DNA of 64,000 bases from Paenibacillus sp. 1781tsa1 (GTDB lineage Bacteria > Bacillota > Bacilli > Paenibacillales > Paenibacillaceae), in the NCBI RefSeq assembly GCF_024159265.1, contig NZ_JAMYWY010000001.1, positions 1,488,001 through 1,552,000 of the forward strand, in the 5' to 3' direction. Under the pieces are notes generated by a model. That model made no database searches, was not told where the DNA came from, and worked only from the letters and a program-made list of their open reading frames with translations. Shown one piece after another: positions 8,240-16,782 of this stretch (the first letter of the stretch is position 1; each line of letters begins with the position of its first letter). The translations under genes and the position numbers were made by a program.

Positions 8240-9618
8240 GAAGTATTCTGTTATCCGGTGGTTCTGGCAAACGTCTCTGGCCGTTATCCAATGATTCCAG
8301 ATCCAAGCAGTTTCTTAAAGTGCTCCATGGGCCGGAGGGGAGTCCGGAATCCATGGTACAGCGGGTATGGCGACAGCTGAATCATGCCGGACTTGCATCA
8401 CAGGCCCTGATCGCAACCAGTTTGCCGCAGGTAGAGATTCTGACTTCTCAGTTGGGAGATGATGTGAGACTGGTCGTGGAGCCCGAACGCAGAGATACGT
8501 TTCCTGCTATTGCGCTGGCGGCCTCCTATCTGTATTCCGTAGAGAGTGTGAGTTTGAATGAGACGATTGCAGTATTGCCGGTAGATCCTTTTGTTGAAAA
8601 AGAATTCTTCGAAGTGCTGGCAACCTTGCCGGAGATGCTCGATAAGTCAGGTGCCGATCTGGCCTTAATGGGAGTTGTGCCGACCTATCCGTCAGAGAAG
8701 TACGGATACATCATTCCGCAATCCCTATCTTCCAGTGAAAATAACAATGAATACGTGAATGTAGCGAAGTTCCAGGAGAAACCCTGCGAATCCGATGCGG
8801 TCCTTATGATGGAGCAGGCCGCATTATGGAATTGCGGGGTTTTTGCTTTTAAGCTGGGTTATTTGATCAATCTGCTGATTGAGATGGAACTACCGATCCA
8901 GTATGACGAGATGCTGAAGCAATACGGAAGATTGAACAAGATCAGCTTTGATTACCAGGTTGTCGAGAAGGCGAATCAGATTATCGCCATTCCTTATAAC
9001 GGATTTTGGAAAGATTTAGGCACATGGAACACACTCACGGAAGAAATGGGAACTTCGGTGGTAGGAAAAGGGTGGATTACAGGAGATTCCCTGAACACAC
9101 ACCTGGTCAATGAACTGAACATTCCGGTTGCTATATTGGGCTTGTCGGATGTGGTGGTGGCCGTAAGTCCGGATGGCATTCTGGTCAGTGACAAAGAGGC
9201 GAGTCCACGCATCAAGGAAATCTTGAAGAACGAGGATCAACGCCCCATGTATGAGGAGCGTAGGTGGGGTTGCTACCGGGTTCTGGATTATACAAGAAAT
9301 GAAGCTGGCGGTGAGGTTCTCACCAAACGAATCTGCATCAGTGCCGGGAAAAACCTGAGTTATCAATACCATTTGCTCCGCAATGAGGTGTGGACGGTTG
9401 TATCGGGAACAGGGGAATTGATTCTGGATGGTCAGAGCCGAATGATCGGGCAGGGAGATACGGTGGTCATTGACCGGAGTATGCTTCATTCCGTCAGAGC
9501 CGTTACGGAACTGGAGATCATCGAAGTGCAGATCGGCAGCCAGCTGATCGAGGAAGATATCGTTAGAGTGTCTACCGAATGGCAGGACATTGTTCAGACA
9601 TATGTGAAGCACGCGTAA
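8236..9618 (+). CDS. manC: Mannose-1-phosphate guanylyltransferase with C-terminal cupin (ManC/type II PMI-GMP)
   Basis: 460 residues. N-terminal nucleotidyltransferase begins RSILLSGGSGKRLWPLSN and contains SKQFLKV, the GMP signature, and later VAKFQEKP and WNCGVFAF, KDLGTWNT. It makes GDP-mannose from GTP and mannose-1-phosphate. The C-terminal ~110 residues form a cupin like that of bifunctional phosphomannose isomerase/GMP enzymes, but the usual HHHRAEHW block reads HLLRNEVW here, so one expected metal-binding His is lost and isomerase activity is doubtful. Overlaps the pyruvyl transferase gene by 4 bp, and supplies GDP-mannose to the EPS transferases. Confidence 0.9.
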   Translation: MRSILLSGGSGKRLWPLSNDSRSKQFLKVLHGPEGSPESMVQRVWRQLNHAGLASQALIATSLPQVEILTSQLGDDVRLVVEPERRDTFPAIALAASYLYSVESVSLNETIAVLPVDPFVEKEFFEVLATLPEMLDKSGADLALMGVVPTYPSEKYGYIIPQSLSSSENNNEYVNVAKFQEKPCESDAVLMMEQAALWNCGVFAFKLGYLINLLIEMELPIQYDEMLKQYGRLNKISFDYQVVEKANQIIAIPYNGFWKDLGTWNTLTEEMGTSVVGKGWITGDSLNTHLVNELNIPVAILGLSDVVVAVSPDGILVSDKEASPRIKEILKNEDQRPMYEERRWGCYRVLDYTRNEAGGEVLTKRICISAGKNLSYQYHLLRNEVWTVVSGTGELILDGQSRMIGQGDTVVIDRSMLHSVRAVTELEIIEVQIGSQLIEEDIVRVSTEWQDIVQTYVKHA

Positions 9619-9650
9619 CCAACACATTAGGACATGGGGGAGATTATGGA

Positions 9651-10982
9651 ATGAATATAACGGTGATTGGCACAGGGTATGTGGGTTTGGTATCGGGCGT
9701 ATGTTTTTCGGAACTGGGAAATAGCGTGATCTGTGTCGACAATAATGTGGAAAAAGTAAATTTGTTGACGGATGGTCACGTCCCGATCTATGAACCGGGT
9801 CTCAAGGACATTATGAATGCCAATATGAAAGCGGGAAGGCTGTCCTTCACGACGAACATTCAGGATGCCATCAGTCGTTCGGATATTATTATCATCGCTG
9901 TAGGAACACCATCCCTGCCTAATGGCGAAGCGAATCTGAGTTATATTGAGCTTGTTGCACGAGAAATTGGTTCTCATATGGATAATTATAAAATAATAAT
10001 GACTAAAAGCACTGTTCCTGTCGGAACTAACGATCGTATTCAGGAATGGATCAGCAGTTTGACGAATCATCCATTTGACATGGCATCGGTACCAGAGTTC
10101 CTACGGGAAGGTACCGCTGTGCAGGACACACTGTATCCTGACCGGATAGTCATTGGCACACATAGTGATCGGGCTGTTGCCACGTTGAAAGAGCTGCATC
10201 AGCCATTAACCGATCAGATTATTGTTACGGATATTCGCTCAGCCGAAATGATTAAATATGCATCCAACGCTTTTCTGGCAACCAAGATCTCTTTTATCAA
10301 CGAAATCTCTAACATTTGCGAAAAAGTAGGAGCCGATGTTACCCGGGTTGCCGAAGGCATGGGCTATGACAGACGAATCGGTGCTTCCTTTCTCAAGGCA
10401 GGCATTGGTTACGGAGGTTCCTGTTTCCCTAAGGATACACAAGCTCTGATTCAAATTGCAGGTAATGTAGATTATGACTTCAAACTGCTGAAGTCCGTGG
10501 TGGAAGTGAACAAGGATCAACGCTTCAACGTCATTCGCAAACTGGAAGACGCGTTGGGCTCACTCGAAGGGAAGGAGATCGCGATCTGGGGGCTCGCCTT
10601 CAAGCCGGATACCGATGATGTTCGTGATGCTCCGGCGATTGAGATCATTCAGCGTTTGCTTGAGCAAGGAGCAGTGATTCGGGCGTATGACCCCATCGCT
10701 ACCGAGAACTTCCGCAAAGAGGTGGATTCCCCATCCATTACGTGGGAGGATCGTGCCATGAACGCGGCGGAAGGCGCTGATGCACTCTGTGTTCTGACCG
10801 AATGGAAAGAGTTCGTGGAGGTTAATCTGACCGATTTGGCAGCGCATATGAATCAGCCCATTCTGATTGATGGAAGAAATATCTACGGAGAAGAACAGAT
10901 TCAAGGCACATCCTTTCAATACTACTCCGTCGGTCGTCCAGGTCTAACCAATATCGATGGAAGAAAAACGGCAGTCATCTGA
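9651..10982 (+). CDS. ugd: UDP-glucose 6-dehydrogenase
   Basis: 443 residues from the ATG at 9651, which follows GGGGGAG at 9636-9642. N-terminal NAD-binding ITVIGTGYVGLVSGVCFSELG; central MTKSTVPVGTN and the catalytic cysteine block GYGGSCFPKDT; C-terminal IAIWGLAFKPDTDDVRDAP. Oxidises UDP-glucose twice with NAD+ to UDP-glucuronate. Within the EPS operon this implies glucuronic acid in the polymer. Lengths and all key motifs are intact. Confidence 0.95.
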   Translation: MNITVIGTGYVGLVSGVCFSELGNSVICVDNNVEKVNLLTDGHVPIYEPGLKDIMNANMKAGRLSFTTNIQDAISRSDIIIIAVGTPSLPNGEANLSYIELVAREIGSHMDNYKIIMTKSTVPVGTNDRIQEWISSLTNHPFDMASVPEFLREGTAVQDTLYPDRIVIGTHSDRAVATLKELHQPLTDQIIVTDIRSAEMIKYASNAFLATKISFINEISNICEKVGADVTRVAEGMGYDRRIGASFLKAGIGYGGSCFPKDTQALIQIAGNVDYDFKLLKSVVEVNKDQRFNVIRKLEDALGSLEGKEIAIWGLAFKPDTDDVRDAPAIEIIQRLLEQGAVIRAYDPIATENFRKEVDSPSITWEDRAMNAAEGADALCVLTEWKEFVEVNLTDLAAHMNQPILIDGRNIYGEEQIQGTSFQYYSVGRPGLTNIDGRKTAVI

Positions 10983-10995
10983 CGGAGGCCATAAC

Positions 10996-11916
10996 ATGAG
11001 ACGCGGGATCAAAATTATATTAGGGGCCATATCCCTTGTTGCAGTCGTCATGATTGGATATTCGGTGTATCTGTATCTGCATGTTAAATCTGCGGCGGAT
11101 CAAATGTATGAACCCCGGGAACCCATCAAGCAGGTATCTATTGTTGACCAGCGGGGTGGGGGAGATTTCCCTGTGGACATGGAGAATGAAGAACCTTTTA
11201 ATGCTTTGATCCTGGGTGTGGATGAACGTTCCAATGATCGGGGGCGCTCCGACACCATGATTGTATTAAGTGTTAATCCTGCGAAACAATCCGCACTTAT
11301 GTTTAACATCCCCCGAGATACCAGAACGAATATTGTTGGTCACGGCACGGAGGATAAGATCAACCATGCCTATGCTTTTGGGGGCGTTAACATGTCTGTG
11401 CAAACGGTGGAACAATTACTTGACGTTCCCATACATTACTACATGAAAGTGAATATGGAGGGCTTTGCACAGGTCATCGACATGGTGGGTGGAGTGGATG
11501 TGAATAACCCGTTTGCATTTGACTATGAAGGTTATCGGTTCGAGCAAGGAAATATTCATCTGGATGGTGCAGCAGCTTTGGGATTTTCGCGAATGCGTTA
11601 TGATGATCCGAAGGGGGATCTCGGGCGGAATGACCGTCAGCGGGAGATTATCAAACAAGTGCTGAAGAATACGGTTCAGGTATCCAACGTGTTGCAACTG
11701 GAGACGTTGCTGGATGAAGTAAGTGCTCACGTGAGAACTGACGTTACCTTTGATGAAATGAAGCAGATGTTCTCCAATTACCGCCCGGTGCTGAATCATA
11801 TCGAGTCTGTTGAGATCAAAGGCACGGGCAAGAAAATAGACGGAGTGTATTACTATATCGTGGAACAGTCAGAGCGAGACAGGATACATCAGATGATTGA
11901 AGAACATTCAAAATGA
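10996..11916 (+). CDS. LytR-CpsA-Psr (LCP) family glycopolymer attachment protein
   Basis: 306 residues from ATG 10996 (CGGAGG at 10983-10988). One N-terminal membrane segment (residues ~4-24), then the extracytoplasmic LCP domain: NALILGVDERSNDRGRSDTMIVLS, the Arg-rich FNIPRDTRTNI, KINHAYAFGG, and FSRMRYDDPKGDLGRNDRQREII. LCP enzymes transfer undecaprenyl-linked glycopolymers to cell wall peptidoglycan. Following ugd by 13 bp, it suggests that part of the EPS is attached covalently to the wall as a capsule, though many EPS operons carry LCP genes with unproven roles. Confidence 0.93.
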   Translation: MRRGIKIILGAISLVAVVMIGYSVYLYLHVKSAADQMYEPREPIKQVSIVDQRGGGDFPVDMENEEPFNALILGVDERSNDRGRSDTMIVLSVNPAKQSALMFNIPRDTRTNIVGHGTEDKINHAYAFGGVNMSVQTVEQLLDVPIHYYMKVNMEGFAQVIDMVGGVDVNNPFAFDYEGYRFEQGNIHLDGAAALGFSRMRYDDPKGDLGRNDRQREIIKQVLKNTVQVSNVLQLETLLDEVSAHVRTDVTFDEMKQMFSNYRPVLNHIESVEIKGTGKKIDGVYYYIVEQSERDRIHQMIEEHSK

Positions 11917-11937
11917 TCGGATAGGGCGGTGAACCAG

Positions 11938-14097
11938 ATGCGTATCTCCAGGCTAATGAAATTGTCCCTGATTGTGCTACTAATGTATATGCTCATGATA
12001 CCGGCAAGTACAAACGTTGTTCAATCAGCTCAAAACTATCAGTGGAAGAATATACCCATTGGTGGTGGGGGGTACGTTACAGGTGTGGTTATTCATCCGA
12101 CTGAGCCTGATCTGGTTTACGCTCGAACTGACGTTGGAGGAGCCTATCGGTTGGATGCAGCCTCAGGAGATTGGGTCCCGCTACTGGATCATTTCGGAGA
12201 TGAGGACAGCAATCTGTACGGTGTGGATGGGATTGCACTGGATCAGCAAAACCCTAATATCGTGTATATCGCTGCTGGGAAGTACGGCAATGTGGGGCCA
12301 AGCGATATTCTGAAATCTACAGACCGGGGAGAAACCTGGGTCCGAACCGGACTTAATCTTCGGAATGAATCGAATGGAAATATCCATCGAGCCATGGGAG
12401 AGAGTATCGCTGTGAATCCAACCAACTCCAATTACCTGCACGTTGGTACACGATATGATGGATTGTACACTTCCAGTGACGGTGCAGCCACGTGGAGCAA
12501 GGTGTGGGATGTACCGAACGGTTTGGCCGGTGAGGGTATACGGAGTGTAGCTTATGGACTAAATCCGGTGACGAAGCAAGGTCAGGTTGTGTATGCAGGC
12601 GTTCGCGGCATTGGTGTCTATAGTAAAGCACCAAGAAGTAATGGGCAGACCACATGGCAACTTACCGGAAGAAGCCCTGAATATCCTGCACGTATGACTG
12701 TGGCGAAGAACGGAACGTTATATGTTACCACGGATAATCAGGGCGTCTACAAGTTCAATGGTGTGCAGTGGACGAATATCACGCCAAGTTCCAGTTACTC
12801 TTCTTATTATGGGATCACGATTGATCCCAATAATGATAATCATATCCTAGCAGCCGTTCGAACCGGCGGAGATAATCTGCCACTGTATCGTTCCGTTAAT
12901 GGCGGACAGAGTTGGACAACAGTGAGCAAAACGCTAGTATCCAAACCATCATGGTGGACACCCAACATGTTTTTCTCAGCGACATCCAGTATCAAGTTCG
13001 ATCCACATCATCCGGGCACCGTATACGCTACAGACTGGTTTGGCGTGTATAAGACGGATAATATCAATGGTACCAATGGATTGACTGGCAATACTGCGAG
13101 TACTTGGGAAGCCATTACCGATGGTCATGAAGAGGTCGTTGCGCTTACTGCATCCACACCACCTCAAGGTGTTTCGTTCTTTAGCGGTTTAACGGATCAG
13201 GTCGGATTTAGACATGAAAATGTATCCAATGTTCCACTCAATAAAATTCCACTCTCAGGTATGCGAGAAATTGTAAGTATTGATTATCATGAAGCCAATC
13301 CGAATTACATGATATTCTTGGGAAGCAGTGACTGGTATGGTACGACCACACGTTTATTTGTCTCTTCCAATAACGGAGTTACCGTAACTCCAATGAATGT
13401 TCCAGCGGGTTCCATCCTGGGGAGGGTCGCTTACTCGGCCATTAATCCGAATGTAATTGTCTATTACCCTCAGACTGGTAATCCGGTCAGGAGCACGAAT
13501 CGTGGCGCAACATGGCAAAATATGAATGGTGCCCCTTTTCAGGCCATTGGGGGGAATATGGTCTTCTCTTATAATCATCCACTAGCTGCCGATCGCATCA
13601 ATGGATATAAATTTTATATGTATGCTGCCGGTTATCTATATCGCTCAACCGATGCAGGGGCCAACTGGTCCAAAGCGAATGCGGTCCGCCTTCCATATAA
13701 CACGGATATCAATACGAGCTTCATTAAAGTTGAGGCCGCCCCAGGTGTGCCGAATGCCGTATGGGTAAGTCTGGGAACCGATGGACTATATGCATCGATG
13801 AACTCGGGAAATACATTTTCCAAAATCCAGGGCGTGCAGAATTCCAAATTATTTGCCTTTGGAAAAGCTAAGCCTGGTAATTTTGTTCCAGCTGTCTATG
13901 TATATGGCACCGTAAATAACGTGCATGGATTTTTTCGTTCAGATGATATGGGGGCAACCTGGAACAATATAGGTCCTTTAGGGGCTGGAATCGGATTAGG
14001 TAATGAACCGCAAATTATGGCGGCAGACCGTCAAATCTATGGTCAGGTATATGTAGGTACAAATGGCAGAGGTATGTATGTTGGATCAATAGAATAA
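11938..14097 (+). CDS. Secreted GH74-like (xyloglucanase-type) beta-propeller glycosidase
   Basis: 719 residues from ATG 11938 (AGGGCGG at 11923-11929); GTG 11929 is possible. A signal peptide of ~33 residues ends near VVQSA. Mature N-terminus YQWKNIPIGGGGYVTGVVIH followed by YARTDVGGAYR matches the GH74 family, with an Asp at the position of the first catalytic acid; FFSGLTDQVGFRHEN aligns with the second catalytic Asp region. Repeated S(T/S)DxGxTW 'Asp-box' blades (STDRGETW, SSDGAATW, STDAGANW, SDDMGATW) show two beta-propellers. No CBM or dockerin follows. Being inside the EPS operon, it may trim or release the EPS rather than plant xyloglucan; this is inference. Confidence 0.85.
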   Translation: MRISRLMKLSLIVLLMYMLMIPASTNVVQSAQNYQWKNIPIGGGGYVTGVVIHPTEPDLVYARTDVGGAYRLDAASGDWVPLLDHFGDEDSNLYGVDGIALDQQNPNIVYIAAGKYGNVGPSDILKSTDRGETWVRTGLNLRNESNGNIHRAMGESIAVNPTNSNYLHVGTRYDGLYTSSDGAATWSKVWDVPNGLAGEGIRSVAYGLNPVTKQGQVVYAGVRGIGVYSKAPRSNGQTTWQLTGRSPEYPARMTVAKNGTLYVTTDNQGVYKFNGVQWTNITPSSSYSSYYGITIDPNNDNHILAAVRTGGDNLPLYRSVNGGQSWTTVSKTLVSKPSWWTPNMFFSATSSIKFDPHHPGTVYATDWFGVYKTDNINGTNGLTGNTASTWEAITDGHEEVVALTASTPPQGVSFFSGLTDQVGFRHENVSNVPLNKIPLSGMREIVSIDYHEANPNYMIFLGSSDWYGTTTRLFVSSNNGVTVTPMNVPAGSILGRVAYSAINPNVIVYYPQTGNPVRSTNRGATWQNMNGAPFQAIGGNMVFSYNHPLAADRINGYKFYMYAAGYLYRSTDAGANWSKANAVRLPYNTDINTSFIKVEAAPGVPNAVWVSLGTDGLYASMNSGNTFSKIQGVQNSKLFAFGKAKPGNFVPAVYVYGTVNNVHGFFRSDDMGATWNNIGPLGAGIGLGNEPQIMAADRQIYGQVYVGTNGRGMYVGSIE

Positions 14098-14107
14098 CGA
14101 GAGAGAT

Positions 14108-14692
14108 ATGAAAGTGGTGAAGATCAAAATGATGGAGGAGGGCTCCGGGCGCACGAGACAAAAGCATGTACGAAGAACGTACGGATTTCTCATTGCTCTG
14201 CTGTTGATTGTGATCTGGATTCTGATCATCTGGTCCATGTCAACGCAATCCTCTCAACAGCAAGACATTCAGCCTTGGCTTCATAAATGGTCTCAAAAAT
14301 TGCACATCGGTTTTACGCTTCCCGATGTGCAATTCACTTATGGGGAGTATGAGTATTCGCTGAAGCAGAGGCCGTATGATTTTGCAGAGTTCGTCTTTCG
14401 CAAGAGTGCGCACTTATTTGTATATGCTGTGCTCGCCGTGCTTGTGTACGGCGGGCTGCGGTACAGAAGAACATCCCTTGTGACCAGTATCGTTTCTGCT
14501 CTGGCTGTGGTGTTTGTCATAGCCTCCATTGATGAGTATATTCAGCAGTTCAGCCCGGACCGGACAAGCTCAATACGTGATGTTGGAGTGGACTTGCTCG
14601 GCTGCTGCTATGGGATTGCCATATATGCAGGACTTCAGTCCATGATCCGAAGGATCAGAAAGGGAAAACGTAATTCCATTCACAGCAAGTGA
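14108..14692 (+). CDS. VanZ-like family membrane protein
   Basis: 194 residues: a basic N-terminus, a transmembrane segment at ~26-46, then the VanZ pattern FAEFVFRKSAHLFVYAVLAVL (KxxHxxxY), a third hydrophobic segment, and SIDEYIQQFSPDRTSSIRDVGVDLLGCCYGI (DExxQ...R..s..DV..n..G). VanZ proteins are polytopic membrane proteins, some linked to teicoplanin resistance or cell-envelope changes; function here is unknown. It follows the hydrolase gene by 10 bp and probably belongs to the EPS transcript. Confidence 0.85.
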   Translation: MKVVKIKMMEEGSGRTRQKHVRRTYGFLIALLLIVIWILIIWSMSTQSSQQQDIQPWLHKWSQKLHIGFTLPDVQFTYGEYEYSLKQRPYDFAEFVFRKSAHLFVYAVLAVLVYGGLRYRRTSLVTSIVSALAVVFVIASIDEYIQQFSPDRTSSIRDVGVDLLGCCYGIAIYAGLQSMIRRIRKGKRNSIHSK

Positions 14693-14777
14693 TTTCCCAG
14701 GAAATGCTGTGTAGACCCTGCTTCTACTTGTCTGCCATCCATCATAGATATGGATGGAGGACAAGGAGGGCGGAGAC

Positions 14778-15299
14778 ATGCTGCGAAGAAGGAACCGTAA
14801 TGTTTTGCTCAAGAAGATCGGGTTCATTGCGATCATTGTAATATTGTTGTGGTTGATTGCCAGAACCATTCCGTATCTGTTTCAGACAGATACATCGGAT
14901 GAAGCTGCTTCTGTTGCCGAAGAGTTTTACAAATATGAGCAGACGGGTGACTTCGGCAGTTCGTGGGAACTCTTTCATCCCTTGATGAAAGAGCGGTTTC
15001 CCAAGAGTGCTTACGTACAGAACAGAGCACATATATTTATGCAGCATTTTGGCGTGGAAACTTTTGAGTTGGAGATGGAAAAGCCGGAGCGCGAGTTCGA
15101 TGTAACCGTGATCGATGGCGTTAAGCCATTTTCTGAAGCCTACAGAATCCGTGTCACCCAGAAGTACTCAGGTACCTTTGGCCAATTCGATATTGTGCAG
15201 ATCTGTTATCTGGTAGAGGATGGCGATGAGTGGACATTACTGTGGTATTATCCAAATCAGAAGAATGAGGATACCTCCCATGTCGACAATAGTGACTAA
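14778..15299 (+). CDS. Membrane-anchored protein of unknown function
   Basis: About 173 residues from ATG 14778, selected by AAGGAGGG at 14763-14770. One N-terminal transmembrane segment preceded by a very basic start (MLRRRNRNVLLKK), then an acidic extracytoplasmic domain of ~140 residues with EEFYKYEQTGDFGSSWELFH and a C-terminal DEWTLLWYYPNQK. The fold resembles small NTF2/DUF4829-like extracellular domains, but this is only an impression. Last gene before a strong terminator, 86 bp after the VanZ-like gene. Confidence 0.7.
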   Translation: MLRRRNRNVLLKKIGFIAIIVILLWLIARTIPYLFQTDTSDEAASVAEEFYKYEQTGDFGSSWELFHPLMKERFPKSAYVQNRAHIFMQHFGVETFELEMEKPEREFDVTVIDGVKPFSEAYRIRVTQKYSGTFGQFDIVQICYLVEDGDEWTLLWYYPNQKNEDTSHVDNSD

Positions 15300-15394
15300 T
15301 CAGGCAACGTGGGATCGTTGTGAAAGAGAATGGAACTCCGACATGATGATATTAACCCATACTTTGCACCGAATTGTATCATTTACCTAACATG

Positions 15395-15441
15395 AAGCTC
15401 TGTAAATGCGAGACTTTTGTCGCATTTATGGAGCTTTTTTT
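15395..15441 (+). terminator. Rho-independent terminator ending the EPS operon
   Basis: AAGCTC-TGTAAATGCGA pairs with TCGCATTTATGGAGCTT around a short loop, followed by a T-run. Lies ~95 bp after the last operon gene. Confidence 0.9.
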
Positions 15442-15472
15442 GTGTTTTACTTGTTTTTATGGCTGTAAAGCC

Positions 15473-15501
15473 TTGACAATAGTCCCGGTGTCAAGTAAAT
15501 T
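15473..15501 (+). promoter_or_regulatory. Predicted sigma-A promoter
   Basis: TTGACA (15473-15478), 17-bp spacer, TAAATT (15496-15501). It follows the EPS terminator and precedes the Cys4 miniprotein gene by ~90 bp. A small CAAGGA/TCCTTG hairpin (15551-15571) sits just ahead of the ribosome binding site. Confidence 0.5.
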
Positions 15502-15589
15502 ACGAGATAGATACAAAATGTATCAATTTTCAGCGTCTAACGACAAATAACAAGGACTTCTAAGCTCCTTGTGAGGGGAAGGAATATCA

Positions 15590-15841
15590 TTGATCGAAAC
15601 GGGCCGCTTTTACTGTGTCAGTTGTGGGATGATTGTGTCGGTCGCTAGAAGCTCTGTCGAAATGAAGGAAGAGGGCAATGGAGGCAATCACGTATTTCGC
15701 ACCGGATTCTACCGGAGTGAAATGCCGCTTGGATGCTGTGAAGCGTGTGTAGTTGAAGCGAAACGTCAGGGGAAATCCCAGTTTGCGGGACAATATACTA
15801 AAGATTATGATACACTATGTGCATATGAGAAACGGGCATGA
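15590..15841 (+). CDS. Small Cys4 (zinc-ribbon-like) protein, function unknown
   Basis: 83 residues starting at TTG 15590, 7 bp after GAGGGGAAGG. Two Cys pairs, FYCVSCG near the N-terminus and GCCEACV in the middle, could bind one zinc. The C-terminus is charged (QYTKDYDTLCAYEKRA). Not recognised. It precedes the ABC transporter genes by 32 bp and has its own promoter-like sequence, so it may be co-transcribed with them. Confidence 0.65.
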   Translation: MIETGRFYCVSCGMIVSVARSSVEMKEEGNGGNHVFRTGFYRSEMPLGCCEACVVEAKRQGKSQFAGQYTKDYDTLCAYEKRA

Positions 15842-15873
15842 GGTATATGCTCGTCCATGAAGGAGGGGATTGA

Positions 15874-16782
15874 ATGCAGCAGGAGCCGGTCGTCCGGATT
15901 CAGGGCGTCAGCAAAATTATATCCTCCCGATCATTGGTCAGCGACCTGACTCTGGATATTTCTCCGGGGCAGGTTTTTGGTTTTTTAGGACCTAATGGCG
16001 CGGGGAAAACAACGACGATCCGAATGATGGTTGGACTGATGTCCATCAGTAAGGGTGACATTTTGATCTCGGGACACAGTGTGAAGAATGAGTTTGAACA
16101 GGCGGTAGCGCAGGTAGGAGCCATTGTGGAAAATCCGGAGATGTACAAGTTTCTGACCGGGTATCAGAATCTCGTACACTTTGCCCGCATGTCACCTGGT
16201 GTCACCAAAGAACGAATTGCGGAAACGATTGAGCGTGTTGGGCTTACCGCCCGTATTCACGATAAAGTCAAAACCTACTCACTGGGTATGCGCCAGCGTC
16301 TGGGTGTCGCGCAAGCGATATTACATAAACCGAAGCTGCTTGTACTGGATGAGCCAACCAATGGACTGGACCCACAGGGCATACGGGAACTGAGGGACTA
16401 TTTGCGTGAGCTCACCCAAGAGGAAGGCATTACGGTCTTCGTCTCCAGCCATTTGCTGTCGGAGATGGAACTGATGTGTGATACGGTGGCTATTATCCAG
16501 AACGGCAAGTTGATTGATGTAAGAAATCTTCGAGCTGAAACGGGTGCGGACGCATTAATTGAAGTTGCTTTTGAAGTGAATGATGCAGAACGCGCTGCGG
16601 ACCTGATTCAAGGTGCTACTGTACAGGGCAATGTCCTGGTGGCGCGGGTGTCTCGTGAGCAGATTCCGGATATCAATGCCAAGCTGGTTAGCGAAGGGTT
16701 TCAGGTATACGGTATTCGTAACGTGACTCATACCCTTGAAGAACAATTCTTGCAAGTAACTGGGGGTGGAGGCATTGGGTAG
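15874..16782 (+). CDS. ABC transporter ATP-binding protein (BcrA/YxlF-like)
   Basis: 302 residues. Walker A GPNGAGKTTT, Q-loop region, signature YSLGMRQRLGVAQAI, Walker B KLLVLDEPTNGLDP and the H-switch SSHLLSEME are all present; the C-terminal ~80 residues form the DUF4162-like extension typical of ABC-2 exporter ATPases. AAGGAGGGG precedes ATG 15874. The permease gene overlaps its 3' end by 17 bp. Probably drives an exporter for a peptide antibiotic, lipid or other amphiphile; substrate unknown. Confidence 0.93.
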   Translation: MQQEPVVRIQGVSKIISSRSLVSDLTLDISPGQVFGFLGPNGAGKTTTIRMMVGLMSISKGDILISGHSVKNEFEQAVAQVGAIVENPEMYKFLTGYQNLVHFARMSPGVTKERIAETIERVGLTARIHDKVKTYSLGMRQRLGVAQAILHKPKLLVLDEPTNGLDPQGIRELRDYLRELTQEEGITVFVSSHLLSEMELMCDTVAIIQNGKLIDVRNLRAETGADALIEVAFEVNDAERAADLIQGATVQGNVLVARVSREQIPDINAKLVSEGFQVYGIRNVTHTLEEQFLQVTGGGGIG

